DNA of 64,000 nucleotides from Bacteroidota bacterium (GCA_020161835.1 JAIUNL010000020.1:20295-84294), one strand, 5' to 3'; shown: positions 35,727 through 44,949, numbered from the stretch's first letter. Numbers and translations are program-made. The notes: generated by a model from the sequence alone, not told the origin.

Positions 35727-36455
35727 TTAACCCGCCTTTAAGAAATTGAATTTCGCCTGATATAAATGGGGAGAAGCGAAATAATTCCACCGGCCTTCTG
35801 TGCTAATACTGGACACAAGTCCGTCACCTTTACTTTCTCCCCTAAGTTCTTTTAACCTGGCTTTTAGTGGACCAAAATCCGATCGGTATTTGACTGGCGT
35901 AAACCATTTTACTGCGAAGTAATTCCAGGGTTCAACCGTTCTGGATCTGGCCCAATGGCCATCACCATCACTTTCCGCTCGGATTGTGCCCGGTTGTTTT
36001 GAAGTATTTCCTTCGTAAGTTTTGAAATTTAGTTTTGAAGTAAATTCATTAACAATTCCGCAATGACCCTGCCACGTAACCCCTTTTTGCATAATAAAAA
36101 TGGATCCGTCCGAGACATATTTAAACCCTGAATAAACATCTACTGCAGAAATTGACGATCGCCTATCCCTGAATCCCAACGCAGTTGGTGAGGGTTTCGG
36201 GAATACAGCTCCGGTTTTCACGAGTAAGAAAGAAACATCTGCAGCGCACCAGGGTGAACCAGGCTGAAGACCAACAACTGTCAGCATTGAATCAATAACC
36301 GGACTGGAGTTTGGGGTCACTTCCTGGACACCAACATACTGAGCTGCAAGGAGAACAATTGGCGGCTTGCTTTTTTCAGGCGGAGAACTTGCAAAACTAA
36401 ACGCTGAGGACAGCAGCAGCACAAACAATAAAAAGGCCAAGAATGAAAAGCGCAT
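35727..36455 (-). CDS. Endolysin, CHAP/NlpC-like amidase or peptidase with signal peptide
   Basis: I start at ATG 36,455 (MRFSFLAFLLFVLLLSSAFSFA, a signal peptide). An upstream in-frame ATG would add 25 residues that lie over the holin-like gene. The 242-residue protein has a Cys-His hydrolase layout: GSPWCAADVSFLLVKTGA holds the Cys, WQGHCGIVNEF the His, and FKTYEGNT the third position. This is the pattern of CHAP-type phage lysins that cut peptidoglycan. Secretion by signal peptide would make release partly independent of holin, as for SAR or sec-type lysins. Confidence 0.72.
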   Translation of the reverse strand: MRFSFLAFLLFVLLLSSAFSFASSPPEKSKPPIVLLAAQYVGVQEVTPNSSPVIDSMLTVVGLQPGSPWCAADVSFLLVKTGAVFPKPSPTALGFRDRRSSISAVDVYSGFKYVSDGSIFIMQKGVTWQGHCGIVNEFTSKLNFKTYEGNTSKQPGTIRAESDGDGHWARSRTVEPWNYFAVKWFTPVKYRSDFGPLKARLKELRGESKGDGLVSSISTEGRWNYFASPHLYQAKFNFLKAG

Positions 36456-36663
36456 AAGATATATTCCTATTTTGAATGATTTCTGTGAACGTTTCGAACT
36501 CCCACAACACGATATAGTCAAGCAAGGCAACGATCAAGAGAAAAATAGAGACCTTTAAAAGTGCTGCCGAAAACGAAGAGAATTCCAAGGCATGAGCAAT
36601 GGTCCAGTTGAATCCAAGCAGGGCCAGAATGAAGAAAACAAAAGAGAATAATAAGAACCGCAT
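36397..36663 (-). CDS. Holin-like membrane protein
   Basis: The 88-residue protein has three hydrophobic segments (residues 3-23, 33-53, 70-88) and few charges, the layout of a class I holin. It overlaps the first 59 bases of the endolysin gene in another frame, as small lysis genes often do. The assignment is from topology and neighbours only. Confidence 0.6.
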   Translation of the reverse strand: MRFLLFSFVFFILALLGFNWTIAHALEFSSFSAALLKVSIFLLIVALLDYIVLWEFETFTEIIQNRNISYALFILGLFIVCAAAVLSV

Positions 36664-36672
36664 AACTGTCTC

Positions 36673-37221
36673 CTAACGTAATTTGAATCCTAAAAAGATG
36701 CCGGCAAATAGAGTTGAAACCAGGCAAATCCAGAAGATATAATTCTGCCAGATTGGGGGTGACTCTGTTATCGGGTCATCCGGATAAAAGCTTTGCAGAA
36801 TAATCGATGTATCAAGCCTGACTTCAACCAAATTAAAGTGTGGAGCCGGATCGGATGAAAACTCAATCCGCAACCGTTTAAATACACTGAATGAGCTGTC
36901 AAATACTGCAGAGGTAAAAACCCGGGCCCGGATAGTTTTCCGGGGTTTCAATGTATTCACCGGGGAGACAATAGAAGCCTGCTCCAACCGATCATTTCCG
37001 GTAGTTGATTGAATTTCAACCATCCTACCGGAATCTGCAGGAACAAACACATCACCGTCAATTTCCAGAATCGTGCGAAATTCAGTTGCCGGCAAGTCAA
37101 ATTCTGCAACCGGACTGACCGGAACCCGGACCGTAGTTTCTACGCGTGCGGGACCCGAGCCAGTGGTTGAGCAGCCGGAGACAGCCAGCAGACAAATCAA
37201 AAGAAATAGGTATCGTTTCAT
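36673..37221 (-). CDS. Unimolecular spanin-like lipoprotein
   Basis: The 182-residue protein has a lipoprotein signal (LLAVSGC, lipid Cys at 16) at its N terminus and a single hydrophobic helix at its very C terminus (about 157-176), ending in GFKLR. The middle is beta-rich and Pro/Val-rich. This is the plan of a u-spanin (such as T1 gp11), which links outer and inner membranes and fuses them during lysis. It lies directly beside the holin and endolysin genes, which supports this reading. Confidence 0.68.
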   Translation of the reverse strand: MKRYLFLLICLLAVSGCSTTGSGPARVETTVRVPVSPVAEFDLPATEFRTILEIDGDVFVPADSGRMVEIQSTTGNDRLEQASIVSPVNTLKPRKTIRARVFTSAVFDSSFSVFKRLRIEFSSDPAPHFNLVEVRLDTSIILQSFYPDDPITESPPIWQNYIFWICLVSTLFAGIFLGFKLR

Positions 37222-37667
37222 TAATTCATTACATCCGATAATTGTAAAATCATACTTCCGACAGCGACACCTGCAGATCCAAATCCATCAGGATCGATGG
37301 CATAAGAATAGTCGAGACCGATGTAAATTTTCCGGCCATTGATATCTATTGTTTTCCCAGGTAATTCACTTATAAGTAAATCAATCATGTCAGTCACTAT
37401 ATCAACATGGAGGCCTTCACCCTTCAGGTTTTTAACGATGAAGTAAATGCCAATTGAAGGATTATGATTTACATTCCGGCCGGTAAAATCGGAAGCCTTA
37501 CCAGCTCCCTCAGGGATATAAACCAGAACTGCCGGTGTATTAATTGTCAGCTGATTAATTCTTGAAATCTCCCCTGAGTACCGGCCAATAAGACTAGCAC
37601 CCAGAGCAACTTTCTGTGTATTCAGAAAAACAATCATCTCATCCCGGATACCAGTCAGCAGTCCCAT
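37221..37667 (-). CDS. Mu gp37-like head-tail protein (DUF1834)
   Basis: The 148-residue protein resembles the Mu gp37/DUF1834 family: IRDEMIVFLNTQ near the start, then TPAVLVYIPEGAG, and GLDYSYAIDPDGFGSAGVAVGSM late. In Mu-like phages the gene follows gp36 and is thought to act at the head-tail joint or tail end. It overlaps gp36 by one base. Confidence 0.75.
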   Translation of the reverse strand: MGLLTGIRDEMIVFLNTQKVALGASLIGRYSGEISRINQLTINTPAVLVYIPEGAGKASDFTGRNVNHNPSIGIYFIVKNLKGEGLHVDIVTDMIDLLISELPGKTIDINGRKIYIGLDYSYAIDPDGFGSAGVAVGSMILQLSDVMN

Positions 37668-38089
37668 TAGTATTGATCCAGAACTGATTTTGGAAACGTG
37701 CGGTCATCAGAGGTTTTATTAGTTCTGATCACCCCGGTATCGGGAACTGTGACTCCCAGAGCCAATTCACCTGAAGCAATTTTTTCGAGAAGTTTCATGG
37801 CATTTTTCTGAAGGGAAAGAACAGCCTCAGGGGTTTCAACAAGTACCTTTCTCTGGTACAATCTGAAGCATGTCAGATCCTTCGAAATAGACTTGATAAT
37901 TGCAGGAACCGTAATAAAAGGAACTGTATATTTTGCCTGGCAAAATCCATCAATCAAGCCATCCACATCAGCAATAATCGGATTCAGAATTCCGGCATCA
38001 ACATCACCGTCATTATCATCATCAGCCAGTTCCAGGAGTTTATCCGGTGGAATCAGAACTTCGATGTCGGTTTGAGTGGTGTATGCCAT
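37667..38089 (-). CDS. Mu gp36-like head completion protein (DUF1320)
   Basis: The 140-residue protein starts MAYTTQTDIEVLIPPDKLLELADDDNDGDVD, as the Mu gp36/DUF1320 family does, and continues with helical segments VDGLIDGFCQAKYTVPF and LTCFRLYQRK. It is the predicted head-tail connector. A short acidic DDDNDGDVD stretch may bind calcium. It follows the DUF2190-type gene by a gap of about 109 bases. Confidence 0.8.
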   Translation of the reverse strand: MAYTTQTDIEVLIPPDKLLELADDDNDGDVDAGILNPIIADVDGLIDGFCQAKYTVPFITVPAIIKSISKDLTCFRLYQRKVLVETPEAVLSLQKNAMKLLEKIASGELALGVTVPDTGVIRTNKTSDDRTFPKSVLDQY

Positions 38090-38107
38090 TTTCTTCCTTT
38101 TAGATCA

Positions 38108-38138
38108 AATCCGGAGAGCTTTCACCCTCCGGATTTTA
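38108..38138 (-). terminator. Hairpin between DUF2190-like gene and gp36 gene
   Basis: AATCCGGAG and CTCCGGATT form a stem with a short loop, followed on the minus strand by TTTG. It might reduce readthrough from capsid genes to connector genes, but the T-run is weak. Confidence 0.4.
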
Positions 38139-38198
38139 ATGCCCCGGATTTCGTTGCCGGAGCGAGCCTTTATGCCCTTAAAATCACTGGGCGGTGGA

Positions 38199-38531
38199 TT
38201 ATTTCAGTTGAACACGGATTAAGTCACCATCTGCAGAAGCTGCATCGAGTGCATATCCGTTTACTTTCTCAGTCGAGGCTACTGCCTTTGCTTTTCCAAC
38301 GTTGGTTGTGGTTACAGCCACGCCGGCAGTAATTGCAGCACTGGCTTCGACCAGGACAATACCATCAATCACAACCGTTGCATAGTATCCTGAATCAGTA
38401 TCGTCGTTAACGACACCGAAGGATTTACCATCAGCTGAAGGGTAATTGCCGTCAAAACCAATAAATCTGTTTTTCACCAAAGCGGCGGCAGCCAGAAGCG
38501 TAACAATGAGACCAGGATTAGTCGTTTTCAT
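38199..38531 (-). CDS. DUF2190-like capsid decoration protein
   Basis: This 110-residue protein is rich in Ala, Val and Gly, with segments GLIVTLLAAAALVKNRFIGFDG and EASAAITAGVAVTTTNVGKA, typical of the DUF2190 family found near capsid genes in many prophages. Those proteins resemble head decoration (Hoc/gpD-like) proteins. No export signal is likely despite the hydrophobic start. Confidence 0.65.
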   Translation of the reverse strand: MKTTNPGLIVTLLAAAALVKNRFIGFDGNYPSADGKSFGVVNDDTDSGYYATVVIDGIVLVEASAAITAGVAVTTTNVGKAKAVASTEKVNGYALDAASADGDLIRVQLK

Positions 38532-38544
38532 TCAATCCTCTTAC

Positions 38545-38730
38545 TTATTTTTCTGATCCGGATTTTCCGGAATCAGCAGATTTTGTTTCCTTGATCAGAT
38601 CCACAAACTGGGACAATCCCTTAGCTTCCTTATCTGTCAATTCAATAGTGTCGCCGACTTCATACTCAGTATCATGAGACTTGATCGGTCCATCGATCAC
38701 CCGGTATTTCCGGGCGGTAGTTTTTGCCAT
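38545..38730 (-). CDS. Small head-region protein
   Basis: The start at 38,730 (MAKTTARKYRVIDG) is preferred. The 61-residue protein has a small beta domain (HDTEYEVGDTIELTDKEAKGL) and a Lys/Ser-rich tail. In Mu-like genomes a small gene of this kind (gp35 position) follows the capsid gene. Confidence 0.6.
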   Translation of the reverse strand: MAKTTARKYRVIDGPIKSHDTEYEVGDTIELTDKEAKGLSQFVDLIKETKSADSGKSGSEK

Positions 38731-38791
38731 TTGATTTTCTCCGGTTAAATCGAGCAATTAGCCAGACCGCAATCAGCCTGGCTAATTAAAA

Positions 38792-39706
38792 TCAGGCTAC
38801 AGTATTGGAGATAAGGTAACCGGCATCAGATCCTGCAATCTTCGGAACGAAGAAATCAGTTGACCGGACGATAGCTACTTTTCCGCCATTTTCGGCATAT
38901 TTATCAACCTGAGGATACCCGGATTTTTTGTACGTGTACCCAAAAGAAGGATCATATTCAGTTGGATTTGCCTGGTTATTCACATAAGCCAGGATGAAAT
39001 TATCACCCCAGATATCAGCGAAAACGCCGGCATCAGAAGCATAGATACCATTACCAACAACCACATTATCAACACCGATGATTTCCTTCAGAAGATCAAC
39101 AGTCAGAACACCCTTCATGGAGTATTTAATACGATCCATAACCTGAGGGTGGACTTTTAACGCAGAAAAGGTTGCCGGTCCCATGATTACAGTATTCGGG
39201 TAATGCCCGATTTTTCCGCGGATGGCTTCTTTTCCTGCCTCAATATCAACGAGAGGAACGGAATTTGCAGTATCACTCCAGCAACCGGTAGAAGTCAGCG
39301 CCTTCTTGTTTCCGGAAGGATAATTTCCTGCAGTTTGTGCCAGGTCAGCAGCCTTTTTCTCCAGACGGAGTGCAATACCTTCAGAAACAACACGGGTTGC
39401 ATGTTTTTCTTTTCCGAGCATGGATTCATTTTCTTCCCGGTAATCAACCGGATACTCCAGGTCATGCTCTTCGGTGATCACATCGATAGAACTCAGATCT
39501 TCAGGCAGGATCCTGTTGGATTTTGCCCGGATAGCCCGTTCGGTGCTGTAGATTTTGAAAGCTTCTTTCCCAAACGAGGGGACTTTTCCAGCTTCCTTGT
39601 CAAGCGCAACAACCGGGAATAAAGAAGTGGCAATCATTTGGGCATTTGTGTACCCTCTGGCCAGCTCGGTCAAAACTGGATCGACGATCCGGTCTTTTTT
39701 TAGCAT
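38792..39706 (-). CDS. Major capsid protein
   Basis: The 304-residue protein follows the protease gene and has the features of the E-type/Mu-like capsid proteins: VDPVLTELARGYTNAQMIATSLFPVVALDKEAGK, YPVDYREENE, RLEKKAADLA, and IIGVDNVVVGNGIYASD. It builds the icosahedral head. No N-terminal scaffold is seen; the scaffold is probably encoded in the protease gene. Placement and size match gpT of Mu. Confidence 0.85.
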   Translation of the reverse strand: MLKKDRIVDPVLTELARGYTNAQMIATSLFPVVALDKEAGKVPSFGKEAFKIYSTERAIRAKSNRILPEDLSSIDVITEEHDLEYPVDYREENESMLGKEKHATRVVSEGIALRLEKKAADLAQTAGNYPSGNKKALTSTGCWSDTANSVPLVDIEAGKEAIRGKIGHYPNTVIMGPATFSALKVHPQVMDRIKYSMKGVLTVDLLKEIIGVDNVVVGNGIYASDAGVFADIWGDNFILAYVNNQANPTEYDPSFGYTYKKSGYPQVDKYAENGGKVAIVRSTDFFVPKIAGSDAGYLISNTVA

Positions 39707-39725
39707 TTGGTTTACTCCGTTTTTG

Positions 39726-40733
39726 TTATTGTTTTACAGCCAGGCTAAGGGCCTGATCATAAGGTATGTTTTTCTCAGACTGAATTTTTAACACTCTCCG
39801 ATGCAATTCAGTACGTTCGGGATCCAGAGTTGCATCACCAAAGGATGCCAGACCGGCATCATCTGCGGCAGTTTCACCTGGCTTCTTTGCAATCGTTTCT
39901 GTGCTTACAAGCTTTGGAAGACTGCCGATAAAGGATTTAAACGCAACCACACCAGTGGGCTCTTCAGTAACCTTTCCGTCTTCAGAAAACGAGACCACAT
40001 TATCCAGGGCAGCAAGAACCTTTAAAAGATCCTCCTGCTGTGCCGGTGTTACAGATCCGTAAGCGATCCGCTCATTGATCCAGGTAATCATATCATTTTT
40101 TCTGCTGATCAGATACTGATCGCGGAGGCGTTGTTCTGCAACTTCTTTAGCCGAACCTGCCGTAGCAACTTCAGCTTTCATATCTGCAAAAGAAGCAATT
40201 TCACCCTGGGCTTTTTGCAGATCTGCAGAAAGAGATTCAACCCTGGCAGCCAGGTCAGAAAAGGACTTGAATTCCGTTTCTGAAACCATTACCATCGTTT
40301 GCGGATCCTCTGCGAACTCAACGGTTACAAGTTCAATATCATCGCCGGCAGCAAATGCAACAGGCTCAAGACCCTTCACTGCAGGAGCTGCAATACCCAG
40401 GAACGAAACTGCCTTCAGGTACGGACCAGGCCCTTTCCCTGGCATATCGATAGATTTGAAAATCTCAACCGAAACCCGCTTGTACTGCTTCTGATTGACA
40501 GCTTCCTGAAATTCTGCAACAACGTCTTTGAATTCAGCCAGAAGCATTCCTGACTCATCTTTTAATCCTGCAACCCAACCCCATGAGGGGCCTGTTTTTG
40601 CGTGGTCAATCGAGATTCCGGCCTCGAGAAAGGTCGGATCATACCGATCAACAATTGCCGCAACATCCTCTGCAGAGAAGTTTCCCTGAGGGTAGTTTCC
40701 GGCCTTAAATACCTGGAAAAATTTTCCGTTCAT
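39726..40733 (-). CDS. Phage protease with scaffold region (Mu gpI/gpZ-like)
   Basis: I start at ATG 40,733 (MNGKFFQVFKAGNYPQG), with GGTGAAGG-type ribosome site 8-15 bases upstream. A longer open frame back to 41,147 runs over the divergent promoter and + gene and is not used. Residues 1-150 resemble the Mu gpI protease (SIDHAKTGPSWGWVAGL, KRVSVEIFKSIDM, LGIAAPAVKGL). The rest, with an acidic coiled coil near 180-240, probably serves as scaffold, as gpZ does in Mu. It prepares the capsid during assembly. Confidence 0.82.
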   Translation of the reverse strand: MNGKFFQVFKAGNYPQGNFSAEDVAAIVDRYDPTFLEAGISIDHAKTGPSWGWVAGLKDESGMLLAEFKDVVAEFQEAVNQKQYKRVSVEIFKSIDMPGKGPGPYLKAVSFLGIAAPAVKGLEPVAFAAGDDIELVTVEFAEDPQTMVMVSETEFKSFSDLAARVESLSADLQKAQGEIASFADMKAEVATAGSAKEVAEQRLRDQYLISRKNDMITWINERIAYGSVTPAQQEDLLKVLAALDNVVSFSEDGKVTEEPTGVVAFKSFIGSLPKLVSTETIAKKPGETAADDAGLASFGDATLDPERTELHRRVLKIQSEKNIPYDQALSLAVKQ

Positions 40734-40910
40734 TTTCAATCCTTCACCTGTTCGGTTTGTTTGTCGGACATCGTAAGTACAAAGGTCTCCATTATCTAAA
40801 ACCCATTCTTTTGAACCATTCACTAATTTGGCTATTAAGAAATGAGGATTTTTGTATTTACCAAAGCCGGATTCAACCGGGTCAAGTTTAACCGAAAACA
40901 AGGGATTTTC
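40734..40910. promoter_or_regulatory. Divergent late control region
   Basis: Minus-strand capsid and tail genes and the plus-strand packaging block start on either side, so late promoters for both must lie here. I see no perfect TAnnTTTG box; GACCTTTG on the minus strand near 40,785 is the nearest. A Mor/C-type activator may be needed, as for Mu late promoters. Confidence 0.45.
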
Positions 40911-41336
40911 ATGGATATCACTTCTGCCGGCGAGGTTGCAAGAACCATCACAGCCGATTACGTCATGACCGGGATTATGCTTTTTATTTTTCTGATTTCG
41001 TCTGGGTACCTGATCAAGGTAATCAAGGCAATCATCAAGGATAATAAGGCACACATCATTGAATTGAATGCATCTCACCAGAGCCAGATCAATACGCTCA
41101 TCGAAAATCATCAGGCCCGACTTGATGAGATGAATTCCCGCTATCAATCCAGTGTGGAATCGATGAATAAAAAGCTGATGGAGTTAAACCGCCAGGCGAT
41201 GGAAACCCAAAAGGATCTTATTGCCACGATCAAGGAAAACAACGAGATCATCCTTCAGCACAGTGGAGTTTCAATCCGGCTTGAAACCTCTGTAACAACG
41301 CTTTTGAGCACAATTAAAGACTTTGCAAAATCATAA
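40911..41336 (+). CDS. Membrane-anchored coiled-coil protein
   Basis: The start at 40,911 (MDITSAGEVARTI) follows a GGGATTTTC spacer and gives 141 residues. One membrane helix (about 19-37) is followed by a long coiled coil (45-140). This topology recalls i-spanin or a membrane tether, but the lysis genes are elsewhere and a u-spanin is already present. It is the first gene of the plus-strand block. Confidence 0.6.
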   Translation: MDITSAGEVARTITADYVMTGIMLFIFLISSGYLIKVIKAIIKDNKAHIIELNASHQSQINTLIENHQARLDEMNSRYQSSVESMNKKLMELNRQAMETQKDLIATIKENNEIILQHSGVSIRLETSVTTLLSTIKDFAKS

Positions 41337-41345
41337 AGGAAAAGT

Positions 41346-41600
41346 ATGTCCATTCTGAGAGATCAAATTTATATTCTGAAAGCCCGGCTGGCCGATGCAC
41401 GGAAACTCCTCAAAAATCTTGACCTAAAGGCAGATGCACATCTCGTTTCTGTTCAGCAAAAAATGAGCCCGTACAACGAGCTTCAGGATCTCGACCTGGA
41501 TGCAGTACTGGTCTCCGTCCAGGAACTGAAAAACATCCAGGATGAATACAAAGAACTGGCATCCAAAATCAAAGAAATGGAGTCAGACCTCAATGGCTAA
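41346..41600 (+). CDS. Small coiled-coil protein
   Basis: This 84-residue, almost wholly helical protein has heptad-like Leu spacing. It overlaps the terminase small subunit start by 8 bases. No family is recognised. Position at the start of the packaging genes suggests an assembly or regulatory role. Confidence 0.6.
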   Translation: MSILRDQIYILKARLADARKLLKNLDLKADAHLVSVQQKMSPYNELQDLDLDAVLVSVQELKNIQDEYKELASKIKEMESDLNG

Positions 41601-42015
41601 AACCGCAATGTACCTGGCTGAAGCTGAACGGCTTTATGTCGCCCAGGGACTTTCTCTGGATGCTGTGCTCGGAATCCTGGAAGGTAAGGTTTCCCGGAAA
41701 ACCCTTTATAACTGGAAGGTTGAAGGAGATTGGGATAACAAGCGGAAAAAACATGAAGAGTTTGAAATTGAAATTGCTGATGGCGTCAGAAATCTGGTAA
41801 GAAAAACGATGACTGAAGCAATTGCAAATCCAAGCAGAATGACTCTTCTAGCCTTCAAACAGGCTTATAGCATTGCAAAAATGACTGACGAACCCTTCCT
41901 GAATTTTATGGAAGGGAATAAAAAACCTGACCAGGCTGAAGACAGCATTAATCAGAAAAAACAACAATTAGCTGCTTTATTCGAGGATATCTTCGGTGTC
42001 AAACCCAATCTTTGA
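41593..42015 (+). CDS. Terminase small subunit (Mu gp27-like, DUF1804)
   Basis: The 140-residue protein (from ATG 41,593) starts with a helix-turn-helix region (ERLYVAQGLSLDAVLGILEGKVSRKTLYNWKVEGDWDNKR), as DUF1804 and other small terminases do. It recognises phage DNA and helps the large subunit start packaging. In Mu, packaging begins near the left end and takes host DNA with it. The gene overlaps the large subunit start. Confidence 0.82.
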   Translation: MAKTAMYLAEAERLYVAQGLSLDAVLGILEGKVSRKTLYNWKVEGDWDNKRKKHEEFEIEIADGVRNLVRKTMTEAIANPSRMTLLAFKQAYSIAKMTDEPFLNFMEGNKKPDQAEDSINQKKQQLAALFEDIFGVKPNL

Positions 42016-43357
42016 ACAAATGTTTCTGCCTTACCAAATCGCCTGGCTTAACGACCGGTCGCCCATAAAAATTGCTGAGAAATCAAGGCGGATCGGGTGG
42101 ACGTTTGTCCAGGCATTTGAGGATGTGCGGGATATCGTTGAGGGTAATGTTCCTGCAGTTTGGTTTTCTTCAGCTGATGATTCCGCAGCCAGGGAATACA
42201 TTCTTTATTGCTCTGACTTTGCAAAAATATTTAATGCTGCTGCCCAGGTTTTTGATGAGACCATTTTTGACAATGAAAAAAAGGACATCAAAACCTATGT
42301 CATTCAGTTTAATATTGGTGGCAAACTCAAACGTATCACAGCTCTTTCTTCAAACCCCAAGGGATTCCGGTCAAAAGGTGGAAAGGTCGTTCTTGATGAA
42401 TTTGCCTTTCACGAACAGGACCGGCAACTCTGGAAGGCTGCCAAACCGGCCACAACCTGGGGTTTTCCAATTCGGATCATCTCAACTCACCACGGGAAAA
42501 ACTGCCTGTATTACCACTTTGTAGAAGATACCAAAAACAAAAAAACAAATTGGTCCCTTCATACTACAACCATCCGGGATGCTGTCAGTCAGGGTTTACT
42601 CGACCGGATCAAAGGCAGACCAACTACCCAGGAAGAACAGGAAGCCTGGATTGCCGATATCAAGCGGGATTGCCGGGATGAAACCATTTTCAATGAAGAA
42701 TATATGTGTGTGGCCGTTGATGAGTCTACGGCTTTCATCACTTATGAATTGTACATGGCACACGAATCTGAAACAGTTTTGAAAGAGCTTTCAGAATGCA
42801 CCGGTGACCTTTATCTGGGTGGTGATATTGGCCGAACAAAGGATCTTACTGTTTTCTGGATCAATGAAGTTTTAGGTGACGTTTCCTATGCACGAAAGGT
42901 AATCGAGCTGCCTAAAATGGCATTCCCTGATCAAAGGAAGATCCTTTACGATTTGCTTTCTCTGAAAAATATGCGCCGGGCCTGTATTGATTCATCCGGT
43001 ATCGGCCGGCAATTAGCTGAAGAGGCTCAGACTGATTTTGGTATGTTTCGGGTTGAGCCGGTTCTTTTCAGCAATACTACGAAAGAAGAATTGGCAATGT
43101 ACGGCCGGAATCAGCTTCAGGACGGGAAAGCCGTTCTGCCGGCAGAGCAATCAATCCGGGATGATTTTCACTCCATTCAGCGCAGTACAACGGCAACCGG
43201 TGCAATCCGGCTGGATGCAAACCGAAATGAAACCGATGGCCACGGTGACCGGTTTTGGTCATGGACACTAGCCATGAATGCGGCCAGAGATTACAATTCC
43301 GGGCCGCCGCTGATTGTCACCCGGAAAAGAAAACAATCTATCACCTCAGGGTTTTAA
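41996..43357 (+). CDS. Terminase large subunit (Mu gp28-like)
   Basis: The 453-residue protein has an N-terminal ATPase with KIAEKSRRIGWTFVQAFE (Walker A variant), VWFSSADDSAAREY, the KVVLDEFAF Walker B, and a C-terminal nuclease with LGGDIGRTKDLTVFW (first acidic site), RACIDSSGIGRQLAEE, and late DGHGDRFWSWTLA. It cuts and translocates DNA into the head. The start is GTG 41,996 (MSNPIFEQM), overlapping the small subunit by 20 bases. ATG 42,020 is an alternative. Confidence 0.92.
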   Translation: MSNPIFEQMFLPYQIAWLNDRSPIKIAEKSRRIGWTFVQAFEDVRDIVEGNVPAVWFSSADDSAAREYILYCSDFAKIFNAAAQVFDETIFDNEKKDIKTYVIQFNIGGKLKRITALSSNPKGFRSKGGKVVLDEFAFHEQDRQLWKAAKPATTWGFPIRIISTHHGKNCLYYHFVEDTKNKKTNWSLHTTTIRDAVSQGLLDRIKGRPTTQEEQEAWIADIKRDCRDETIFNEEYMCVAVDESTAFITYELYMAHESETVLKELSECTGDLYLGGDIGRTKDLTVFWINEVLGDVSYARKVIELPKMAFPDQRKILYDLLSLKNMRRACIDSSGIGRQLAEEAQTDFGMFRVEPVLFSNTTKEELAMYGRNQLQDGKAVLPAEQSIRDDFHSIQRSTTATGAIRLDANRNETDGHGDRFWSWTLAMNAARDYNSGPPLIVTRKRKQSITSGF

Positions 43358-43374
43358 ATTAACAGGATCCTTCA

Positions 43375-44949
43375 ATGAACAAACCTGGTATCTGGTTAAA
43401 TAACCACGAATTCAAACAGTTTTCAGATCAGTCTACCCGTGTAGCAACCTCTGCGCTTGCAACCCGGCAAAATAACCCTTATGACTTTTCACTCCTGGGT
43501 TATCTCCCAGATCCTGACCCGGTGCTGAAGAAAATAGGAAAAGACATTTCAGTTTACCGTGAACTACTTTCAGACTCCCATGTATTTTCGACTGTCCAGC
43601 AACGGAAGGCCGGGGTATTGTCACTGAATTGGGAACTTGACCGCGGAAAGACAAAAAGCAAAACAGCGAAAAGTGTCGATCAGCTTCTCAAAAAGAAAAT
43701 CAAAATGAGAAGGCTGATTAATCAGGTTCTGGAATGTCTTCCTTTCGGATTTCAACCCATTGAGATTGAATGGGACATCCGAACCATCCCCTGGAGTTTA
43801 AAGTCAATCGAAGCAAAGCCTCAGGAGTGGTTTTCTTTCGACAGTGAGAATAGACTCATTCTTGATTATGGTATGAAGGGATTGAACAAAGGAACACTTG
43901 TTCCTGAAAAATCTTTTCTGATTGCCCAAAACAATGCAACCTACATGAATCCTTACGGCGAAAAGCTACTTTCCCGCTGCTTCTGGCCTGTGACCTTTAA
44001 ACGGGGTGGCCTGAAATTCTGGGTTCAATTCACTGAAAAGTACGGGATGCCTTTTGCTGTCGGGAAAGTCCCCAGGGGTACCGATCAGACTATTATGGAT
44101 GATCTGGCCACAAAACTTGACGATATGGTTCAGGATGCCATTGCTGTTATTTATAATGATCAGTCTGTTGAGATCCTCGATGCAAAATCGGTTTCGGCAA
44201 ATGCCGCAATTTACGAGCAACTGATCAATTATTGCGATCGCGAAATATCAAAGGCCATTCTTACCCAAACCCTGACGACGGATAACACCGGCGGAAACGG
44301 CTCAAACGCTCTTGGCCAAACTCAGGCAGGCAAACTTGACCAGGTGAATGCCGGCGATGCCGATACTGTGCAGGAAGTTATCCAAACCCTGATTGACTGG
44401 TATTGTGAATTTAATTTCGGTTCTGGTGAAACTCCCGAATTTTCATTCTACGAAGAAGAGGATGTTGATAAGAACCTTGCCGATCGGGATGCGGTACTGC
44501 AGGAAAAACTCGGAGTTGTATTCACTCAGGATTATATCGCCGATGCCTACAACATTGATCCGAAGTATTTCACAATTGTTTCAAAACCAGAACCGGCGAA
44601 TCCGCCAGCAAATCCCGCAACTCCAGCTGCTGCAGTAATGGAAGATCAGAACAAAGGCGTGCTCAAATTCAGAAATGCGGATTCTTCAGCATTTCCTGAC
44701 CAGGATGCGCTTGATTTATTCATCAGCTTTTTATCTGACTCAAAAGATCAGGTTGATGTTCAGGGAAAAATGATGGATCTGATTCTTCAGCCAGTACTGG
44801 ATCTGATTGGTAATTCAGCTTCCTTTGATGACATCCTTTCCGGACTGGCAAAAACCTTCCCGGACATGGATGACAGCCAGCTCGAAGCTTCAGCACGAAA
44901 AGCCATTTTCATTTCTGAAATCTGGGGAAGATTGAATGCGGGCGAGTAA
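43375..44949 (+). CDS. Portal protein (Mu gp29-like, DUF935)
   Basis: The 524-residue protein matches the DUF935 family: LSDSHVFSTVQQRKAGVLSLNWEL, PFGFQPIEIEWD, PVTFKRGGLKFWVQFTEKYGMPFAVGKVPRGT, and ISKAILTQTLTTDN. It forms the dodecameric ring through which DNA enters. The C-terminal 100 residues (after a Pro/Ala-rich linker near 405) are an extension typical of the family. It follows the large terminase by 17 bases. Confidence 0.92.
   Translation: MNKPGIWLNNHEFKQFSDQSTRVATSALATRQNNPYDFSLLGYLPDPDPVLKKIGKDISVYRELLSDSHVFSTVQQRKAGVLSLNWELDRGKTKSKTAKSVDQLLKKKIKMRRLINQVLECLPFGFQPIEIEWDIRTIPWSLKSIEAKPQEWFSFDSENRLILDYGMKGLNKGTLVPEKSFLIAQNNATYMNPYGEKLLSRCFWPVTFKRGGLKFWVQFTEKYGMPFAVGKVPRGTDQTIMDDLATKLDDMVQDAIAVIYNDQSVEILDAKSVSANAAIYEQLINYCDREISKAILTQTLTTDNTGGNGSNALGQTQAGKLDQVNAGDADTVQEVIQTLIDWYCEFNFGSGETPEFSFYEEEDVDKNLADRDAVLQEKLGVVFTQDYIADAYNIDPKYFTIVSKPEPANPPANPATPAAAVMEDQNKGVLKFRNADSSAFPDQDALDLFISFLSDSKDQVDVQGKMMDLILQPVLDLIGNSASFDDILSGLAKTFPDMDDSQLEASARKAIFISEIWGRLNAGE

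Noticed and set aside
40734..41147. N-terminal extension of the protease gene to 41,147
   Set aside because: It would cover the divergent region and the coding part of the plus-strand membrane protein, and the extra residues do not look like a phage protease.
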